Of a DNA stretch of 64,000 nt, positions 57,069-64,000 are shown piece by piece (the stretch's first letter is position 1; every line of letters begins with the position of its first letter). The DNA is taken from positions 2,116,646 through 2,180,645 of the forward strand of contig CM034597.1 in assembly GCA_020091685.1 (NCBI GenBank), read 5' to 3'. Below the pieces are notes generated by a model that was not told the origin of the DNA, ran no database searches, and was given only the letters and a program-made list of their open reading frames with translations. The DNA is from Lutjanus erythropterus (taxonomy: Eukaryota > Chordata > Actinopteri > Lutjaniformes > Lutjanidae). A program made the translations under genes and the position numbers.

Positions 57069-57712
57069 AAGAACTACTTAGTTTGGTTTAGGAATAAGAT
57101 GATGTTTGAGTTTACCATAATTATGAAAGTCATGTGTCACTGAAGTGACTCACAACATGAAAGTCATGTGGACAATGATTTGGTTTCTCATGGGAATGGG
57201 TTCACACCACATCTGTAAGGGTTGCAGGGGGGCTTTCATTTAAATTTAGCTTGCTTAATAACACATGTTTCTGCGGTCTGACAGACTTAGAACACATATA
57301 ATATTATTGCTTTACACAAACTTTAGCAGGTATTTTTCAACCTGGAGCCTATTTTCCTATGTTTTTGTGTCTAAGTGAGTAATAGGAACAACGGTTTTTG
57401 AAATCGGTCCAGTATTGAGCGGAAGGGTTGCATCTGGCAGAGGCAAAACTGAGCTGTAACGTATTCCCTCTGAGCATCTGTGCCATCAAAGCACATCCAT
57501 TAAAAGTGCTTGTTTTGCCACTGACAGACTCAGACTGTTATTCTAAGTGTCTGACAATATTATGGAAAGGATCTCTGAGGACGTAGACCTTTAATTAAAG
57601 CATAATATGCTTTTAGTTTAAGCAGAAACAGATGCTGTACCATTCTATCAAAGCCACCTAACTCCATTGTCAAAAACAGTCATTTTACCTCTGTGGTCTG
57701 CTGCTGCTTCAA

Positions 57713-58205
57713 TCACTTTTCAGAGCCAAGGCAGTGATTTTTTTAAAAATTTATATGTGAAAAAACTTAATTGAATTAGAAATTACAATGCTGCTGGTAT
57801 CTGACTTTTCCTAAAGGTGTCTATTTTCATTTCTTTTTTAAAATATAAATTACACAAAAGTCAAAGAAATTTCAGCCACAGGTAGTCATACTGACCACAG
57901 AAATTGCCACTGTTATGTTGTTACTTTTTGCACAGTTGAAGTGGTTGCTTAGCAACTATCGTTGTCTCATTGTCAATAAAAGTTCAAAGTGATCTTGATT
58001 TCCAATTTCACAACCTTAAAATGCAAATAATTAATTAATTAGACTCAATTAAAAATAAAGTAGGGGAGACCAGGGATGGTTGTAACACTTTTTGTCTCAG
58101 CACCTATATCTCTGAATTCTTGTGTTAAAGTTCTCAAATGTTGAAACAAAGTATCCTTACTCATTACAAACAGCAATGTTTACAATATTTTTGATTTTAT
58201 TTTTG
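57713..58205 (+). repeat. Inverted-repeat arm, left (paired with 61890-62453)
   Basis: The arm shares with the reverse complement of 61890-62453, in order: AGCCAAGGCAGT, TTTTCCTAAA(A/G)GTGT, CAGCCA(C/T)AG(G/T)T, GTCATACTGACC, TTACTTTTTGCACAG, GGTTGCTTAGCAACTATC, AAAATGCAAATAATT, TTAGACTCAATTAAAAAT, GGGGAGACCAGGGA and TCAAATGTTGAAACAAAGTA. Homology spans about 490 bp. The outermost few bases here are degraded compared with the right arm. Confidence 0.9.
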
Positions 58206-59559
58206 TACTTGTTTCCAGCCTTTTCACATAGGCTGTGATTATATTTTTGTGATGGTTATTAATGGTAAAATAAACTTTTTATAATCTTCTTAAATACATT
58301 TAACTGTATTGTATTGTAATCCTAGATGAATCTAAAATTAGATCACTGATGGTTATTATCCTACAGAAAATTACTGCTTGAATATATGCAATCACTACCG
58401 TTAACTATACATGATGGCAGTATATTGATAAATATATAAATGCATCTTACAAAATGTACATTTTGGTGTTGTTTCATTTTTAAAAAGATAAACTAACAGA
58501 ATAAAAGCATTAATGTCTTAGTCTGGTATTTATTATGAGTTTGGAAGTCAAAGGTCAAAATGATGCTTATGACCGTTGTAGTAGTTCTGTAATTCTGCCA
58601 CTTCTATTGTTAAAACACTGTACACACACAGTAACACTACCTAACTAACCAGTGAGGATGGACTGTTATTTCATTACTGTCGATATATTATTATTGAGAG
58701 AATGGATTCTAGCTTGTAAAAGGCCTGACCTCGCCCCACACTACACTGATCTGTCAGCAGTCCAAACATACACTTCTGTGTGCTTCTTGATTTGAATGAT
58801 TTTGCTTTATACTGTTTTGGCATTCTCCTGCAATACAGCAAAAGACTGATAGTCCTTATTGTTAATGAACCACATGCTGTTCAAATCACACATACAGGAC
58901 TGGCATTTTTCTTTTAAAGTTGATACATGGAGCTGATTGCAATTAACATAATGTGACCCACTTATTGCCCCTGTAATTATAATTGAGTTATTCCAATGTT
59001 GAATCTTTATTCATGTGTTTTTGTGCCAGCACAACTTATTTATTTTATGTCTTATATGAAAGTTTTGTTTATTCTGAACTTGAGTTTTTGTCATATTTTG
59101 ACTGAGATAAGTTAAGAAAATGTTATTATGGTCGGTCTTAAAAAACACCTGTCGCTCTATTACATTAAACTGATTATTCACAAAAGTCATGCTAAAAACA
59201 AAGCTGCTTTTACTAATTGAAAACTTGACATCTGGTCTTGCCAGACAAAATTGTGATGTGGGATATGATAAACCAACATCACAAATTAAAAAGTATGCTG
59301 AAACTAAGTCTGAGTAAACAGTGTAAACAGACGGGGAGCAACAGAGAGACAGAAAGAGAGACATCGATTAATGCCAAGGCTGGTCCATTGCAGAACACCT
59401 TTGGAGTGAATATGACTGCAGGGCTTTAAGTGATTTATGTAGTAGTGCAACAGCAAATTACATCTCATTACTTCTCATTGTGGCAATAAGCTGTTCTGTC
59501 ATTCTTCTGTATTTGTTAGTGCAGCACATAAATATTACAGATGAGACACTAGGTAGCAA
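58206..59559. other. Interior of the inverted pair, no gene recognised
   Basis: AT-rich. A 117-codon minus-strand frame (59011-59364) is open but shows no transposase or other domain that I recognise. Confidence 0.4.
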
Positions 59560-59880
59560 TTTGGGATCGAGCTAATGACTTCTCATCTGCTCATGTGTGA
59601 GTAAACAGCAAACAGAGTGTCTGTGGAGGGAGGAGAGTGAAGGTGGACGTGGGAGAGATTTGTGCATTTCAAAATAATAAAAAAAAAATTCTTCCATCAA
59701 AAGTCTTCAAAATGAAAAATCAAGATAATCAGACAGTGAGATGTGAGGCGCTGTGTGGTTCCAGAGTGCAGGCTGCTGAGCCTCCTTCAGACTAATCTGT
59801 TTTCAAAGGGGCTTATTTATGTGGCAGTGACGCTAATGAAGGACATTTTGACAGCATTACAGCTCATTCATGTGCACTCA
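59560..59880. promoter_or_regulatory. Candidate conserved noncoding segment
   Basis: Unique balanced sequence inside the inverted pair, with GATCGAGCTAATGACTTC, CTCCTTCAGACTAATCTG and GGCAGTGACGCTAATGAAGG. Inference from texture only. Its position between two inverted repeat copies would argue against the pair being one intact transposon if it proved conserved. Confidence 0.25.
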
Positions 59881-59984
59881 GACTGAAGGTTTATCCTATA
59901 TGAGACAGCTTTACTGTATATACATCAGGAATATGAGAAACAGCACTTACAGATCCTCACTCATGCTTAAACATGAGCTGTATT

Positions 59985-60520
59985 CAAAAATTCATATAAC
60001 AAGCACACCTTTTTGTGCACAATACTCACACAAGACAACTGCTCTCTTCCTTCTTATGTTTATGTCATATATACTGTATCTTTATATATCAGTCTTAATA
60101 TATTCACATTATATTGACATGACAATAATGTGCAATAACTCAACTGCAATACTCTGCAATAATTCACTAATTTAACTCTACAATAAATATAATGGTATTA
60201 TTTATTTACACTGTTATATAGTATAACTTGATGGACATTTCTGTACATAATCTTTGATGTTTGTTATTTTCTATTTCTTCTGTTTTTCCAAGATATATAT
60301 CATTCTATATGTATATACACATACAGTATTTTGCTGCTGCTTTTATACTATTGTTATAATATTTTTGTTATGTTATAGTAGAATGCATATATTTTACATA
60401 CTGATTTTCTATTTTCTTAATTTCTCTCTGCTTATATATTTCCTATTTTTGAATGGGAGCATCTGTAATGAGAGCGATTTCCTCCCAGGGATCAGTGAAG
60501 CATTTCTGATTCTGATTATA
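59985..60520 (+). mobile_element. LINE 3'-end fragment, plus strand
   Basis: AATGTGCAATAACTCAACTGCAATACTCTGCAATAATTCAC, TTTATTTACACTG and TATATACACATACAGTATTTTGCTGCTGC lead to AATGAGAGCGATTTCCTCCCAGGGATCAGTGAAGCATTTCTGATTCTGATT at 60468-60517. The ending follows the teleost LINE pattern TTTCCC-(N)-GGGATCAATAAAGTATTTCTGATTCTGATT, with ATAA altered to GTGA. Only the 3' untranslated part remains. The 101- and 120-codon frames here are chance readings. Confidence 0.7.
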
Positions 60521-60840
60521 TATGCATATATACCCTGGTGTGTGTGTGTGCATATATCCTACTGTACACTCAAAAGATGTATAAAGGCACATCTGTGCAA
60601 TAATCAGGTTGTTTAATCAGCATCTTGACAGGTGGATGGATTATTTTGGGAAAGGAGAAGTGCTCACTAGCACAGATTTGAACTAATTTGTGCTTAAATT
60701 TGAGGAAATAAAGCCTTTTTGTGCACAAACAATTAGATCTTTTATTTTAAAGTGAAAAAGACAGTGTTTCATTATGTGTATATATGTATATAAATGCCCT
60801 GTGCATTTTCCTGCTTGTATCCTGTAAAACCATTCATTTT

Positions 60841-61345
60841 ACAGGGGCGTGTCCAGACTTTTTTGACTGGGGCTTCCCAAGTGGGGCATTGATTTATGTA
60901 TGGGTGGCATGTTGTATGCACGTACACACACATTAATTCAACTTTTTTTCTCCTCCACTACAGTATCTTATATAATGTAAGATAATCAGGCTTATACAAT
61001 ATAAAACCTGTGAGACTTTTATTTTTATGATTTTTTTTTCATTCATCCATTTGCTATATATTGTTCTTGTGTATGTCTTTTGTTTCTTTCAGTAGCATAA
61101 ATGGAAGTACAGCTGACATCCCATTATACAACCCTGTGTTGTCAAATGATCAATGAATTAAATTATTCTAAAGGCTAAATACAAAAGGAAAAAAAAGCAC
61201 ATTTAAAAATATTAGTCAAACAAATGGTTCAAGCTAAGGTCCCACTTCTTACTGGGCAGACAATTTTTCTTGAGGATAAAGGAGTGGCAATTGAGGTGGC
61301 CAGTCAGATTTCAGGGGTGGCCAGTGCCCCCCAGGCTCACACTTT
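60841..61345. mobile_element. Dispersed repeat with CAGGGGCGTGTCCAGAC start
   Basis: It begins CAGGGGCGTGTCCAGACTTTTTTGACTGGGG. It ends GAGGTGGCCAGTCAGATTTCAGGGGTGGCCAGTGCCCCCCAGG. I recognise this pair of ends from a teleost repeat of a few hundred bp. A terminal inverted repeat is not obvious and no target duplication was found. It lies within the inverted pair 57713-62453. Confidence 0.55.
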
Positions 61346-61645
61346 AGAAATGTACCCATTATAATGTTTCACACGTGTATATTACATGTGTGCAATTACT
61401 TAAAGGTTTATAGTGTACATGTTGTTTTATTTTATTTTTATTTTATTTGTAGTTATTACTCAATCACTCTTTCCTTGATCTACTACTGATTCTTGAGTTG
61501 CTCTAAACAAGTACATTTAAATTATCTTTCTGAAAGGAAACTGAAAGAGTTTATTATCAAACTATCAAAATTAGACCAAGTGATATTGAGCCAAATTTAC
61601 AGAGGCACAAAGATTGTAAAACTGTTCTTGTGTTTTGTTTTCTTT

Positions 61646-61647
61646 TT

Positions 61648-61679
<32 letters not shown>

Positions 61680-61680
61680 T
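61646..61680. repeat. (TTTC)n microsatellite
   Basis: About nine TTTC units. Confidence 0.97.
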
Positions 61681-61889
61681 GTCACTTTTCAGTGGTATTC
61701 TAGTATTTCAGAACTGCACTTTCATTAATGTAGGGGACTCACAGGGGACAGATTCAGTCACAGCAGCAGAGGCCAACTCTCTAGTAGGGGTCAAACTCTA
61801 AAAACATGAGGAAATACTGATCCATATTCAAGAATTTGGAGTTAAGTATAAATGAAATAAGTGTTCTTATTTTTTAAAAAGGTCACTAC

Positions 61890-62453
61890 AGACAAGTATC
61901 AACATCATTTAGGAAAAGTTATTTCAAGACATTCACTGAGAAAAAAGAGAGCTGTAAGTTGTAAATACTGCTGTTTGTAATAAGTCAGTGTACTTTGTTT
62001 CAACATTTGACAGCTTTAACACAAAAAAACTCTGAGTTACAGGTGATAAGACAAAGGTTACAACTGTCCCTGGTCTCCCCCACTTAATTTTTAATTGAGT
62101 CTAATTAATCAATTATTTGCATTTTAACATTGGAAATCGAGACCATTTGTGAAGTTTTATTTACAATAACAATGATAGTTGCTAAGCAACCAAGATGCAT
62201 CTCCAGCTGTGCAAAAAGTAACAATACAACAGTGACGATTTCTGTGGGGTCAGTATGACCAACTATGGCTGAAATATGTAAAAATGATCACGTGTTCCTT
62301 GCCTTTTGTGTAATATATCAATATAAATAGACATTTTAAATGAAAATACATACACTTTTAGGAAACGTCAACATTGTATTTTTTTAAGTCAACAAAGTTA
62401 TTGCACATATATATTCAAAAACAGTCAAAATGACTGCCTTGGCTGTTCTAGTG
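61890..62453 (-). repeat. Inverted-repeat arm, right (paired with 57713-58205)
   Basis: Reverse-complement match to the left arm over about 500 bp. The outer end reads, on the minus strand, CACTAGAACAGCCAAGGCAG, then TCATTTTGACTG, and abuts TTAA at 62454-62457. A C(A)CTAGAAC-type end next to TTAA is reminiscent of piggyBac-like elements. The best-preserved 13-bp palindrome GTTGCTAAGCAAC is at 62178-62190. Confidence 0.9.
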
Positions 62454-63950
62454 TTAAAACTGATGCAATGTGTCGGGCAGCAGGAGAGAATAAATGACCT
62501 TCTCTAGACCCCCCTAAGAAAGACGAAGTAAAAGCCTCCAGAATGTGTAAACTGGACACTCCAGCAATGTAAGCCAAAGGAAGTACGCATTCACAACTCA
62601 TTAGGTCTTTTGTATTTCTCTAACCACCCCACTGCTCCGACCACACCGCTCCCTGTCTCATTACCAAGCCAAGGTGACACCTTGGCTTCTGTGTTGAGCA
62701 TCCAACATACACACCATCTGGCCCAGCATCACCTTGTCCATTTACTTCTCCACGCACACACAAACACACACACTGCAATGTGAACGTGCACAGAAATTCT
62801 AAAAAAAAAAACAACCTGACACTTCTACATATGTATGAACACACACACACACACACACATACACACATCTGTCAGTCCTGTAGCTGTCTGCCTCTGAGCA
62901 GAATGCATCAGCACTGGACAAACAGGGATATGGTAAAGTAAGGAATACACACACTTTTTTTTTCCATTTCACTGTCACCACACAGTAAAATACTAAGATC
63001 ATCTGACTCCACTGTGCCAACAAGCCCTGTAAAGAACTGGGTGGCAGTGGTAGCCTGTATGTATCTATGGCTACATTGGACCTGGGCGTGAGGCCAGCGG
63101 TACAGCGTGCAGCCTGCTCTATTCCTCCATACCCAATTTAACATCACAGCATAATTAAAGGAACTTGGCAGCCCCCTAACAGCAGATTTCATAGTCCCCT
63201 GCTCCACACCAGAGCTTGTTGGAGGGGCTGCAGGATCCCATGTAGCAAAGAATATCTCACCAACATGGGAGGATGGGTTTCTGTTTCCACAAATACACAA
63301 ATGAGAACTAAAAATAAGTATTGTGTGGAGAAGAAAGTCAAGCATCTCAGTATGAGTTTTCCTGCTATCCACTGCAAAAGAAATCAAGCAAAAAGCAAAA
63401 AAATATATGTTTGTTAAAACAAAAAAAAGTTAGTGTCTGGGCTGCCTTACAATTTTAAAGTCTGTCAAAGCAATTTGTAAATTCTGAGGTTTTATATAAT
63501 AAATGTGTGGAGAGGGTGGAGACTATTTGCATATTCATGAATCTTTGAATACTAAATGAAGGCCAAGTGTAGCACTATGTGTAAGACATTTTAACAACGT
63601 ATTTGAACTTATTTTGTGAAAAAACATATCAGACACAATTTATTACTTCTTGCAGATCATCTTATATTGTTTAAACCATGACTGGAGGTCATGTCTTAAA
63701 CAAGATATTAAGATGAACCAACAACTCTTTAGTCATTCTGATGAACAGTAAAAACAAATTTGATTTCCTTTTATATTCTGTGATTTTATATTTTGAAACG
63801 TCAGTCCTTCATGGGGACTGTTTAATTCAATACCACGTTTGATCACAGTTAGCAGTTTTTCATTATGGTGAAAACAAGCGACCATGATGTATCTTAAAAT
63901 GTATTAGACACACAGCAAATTGTGACCACCATTTATGTTTTCTTTAATGT
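62454..63950. other. No gene recognised
   Basis: A (AC)n tract lies at 62838-62860. A 159-codon minus frame (62908-63387) is the longest frame outside low-complexity or CA tracts apart from the one at 27180-27887. It has no domain, coiled coil or signal peptide that I recognise. Frames of this length are expected by chance at this scale. Confidence 0.4.
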
Positions 63951-63952
63951 AC

Positions 63953-64000
63953 AGCCCGACCAACACACATCAGCTGGCTGATATTATCGGCCCAATATTG
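63953..64000. repeat. Start of a GGCCGATATTATCGG-type repeat, cut by the window edge
   Basis: ACAGCCCGACCAACACACATC, then CAGCTGGCTGATATTATCGG, then CCCAATATTG resembles the end of a common teleost repeat made of CCGATAT(A/T)TCGG palindromes. Only about 48 bp are visible. Confidence 0.5.

Larger units (their letters stand above)
56395..57200. repeat. GGTTTAGG-family copy split by an L1-like insertion
   Basis: The left piece, TGAAAGGGTTGCAGG...TTACTTAGGTTTAGGCAGAAGAGCTACTT (56390-56442), continues on the right as ACTTAGTTTGGTTTAGGAATAAGATGATG (57076-57104). Removing the insertion at 56443-57068 and one target-repeat copy restores the family order seen at 6620-6670. Confidence 0.7.

Noticed and set aside
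59011-59364. 117-codon minus frame inside the inverted pair as a transposase
   Set aside because: I see no DDE/DDD spacing, zinc finger or helix-turn-helix; the composition is AT-driven.
62908-63387. 159-codon minus-strand frame as a gene
   Set aside because: No recognisable domain, splice context or promoter. A frame this long is expected a few times by chance in 64 kb read in six frames.

Overview
The window looks like nuclear DNA of a ray-finned fish, most likely a percomorph teleost. It is AT-rich and dense in (CA)n-type microsatellites. It carries relics of many dispersed repeats that I recognise from teleost genomes: hAT, Tc1-like, L1-like and other LINE tails, a tRNA-derived SINE, and several unnamed multi-copy families. 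No CpG-island promoter, rRNA or functional tRNA gene is visible, and no multi-exon protein gene can be supported. Nearly all open frames are short. The longest lie in simple repeats or antisense to GC-richer unique DNA. I read the window as an intergenic desert or a very long intron.

Layout. 1-11.5 kb: a mobile-element-rich stretch. It has a MITE-like palindromic element, a hAT element holding a 26-bp minisatellite, two related hAT copies in opposite orientation (one with a decayed BED zinc finger), two LINE reverse-transcriptase relics, and a hairpin-ended repeat at 8.9-9.5 kb. 11.5-13.1 kb: microsatellites and a purine-rich low-complexity tract around a LINE 3' end. 13-21 kb: mostly unique AT-rich DNA with a tandem duplication at 17.9-18.5 kb and segments that look like conserved noncoding DNA. 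21.1-22.7 kb: a 1.5-kb element with about 60-bp inverted ends. 26.3-26.8 kb: an internally deleted Tc1-like copy. 27-31.5 kb: the best candidates for conserved noncoding (enhancer-like) DNA, with homeodomain-type TAATTA/TAATTG cores. 32-44 kb: nested hAT and other repeats, a SINE and large dispersed repeats. 46-48.5 kb: a LINE endonuclease relic and a 41-bp minisatellite. 49.9 kb: a 53-codon open frame directly after a strong splice-acceptor-like sequence, the only weak exon candidate. 50-57 kb: dispersed repeats, long CA arrays, a 73-bp LINE tail with a perfect 14-bp target duplication, and a 626-bp 5'-truncated L1-like insertion. 57.7-62.5 kb: two inverted copies of a roughly 0.5-kb repeat about 4.7 kb apart, enclosing other transposons.

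No set of genes here works together. The content is transposon relics plus candidate regulatory DNA. Family names rest on recognised terminal sequences, target-site duplications and short protein motifs read from the sequence. No database search was run.
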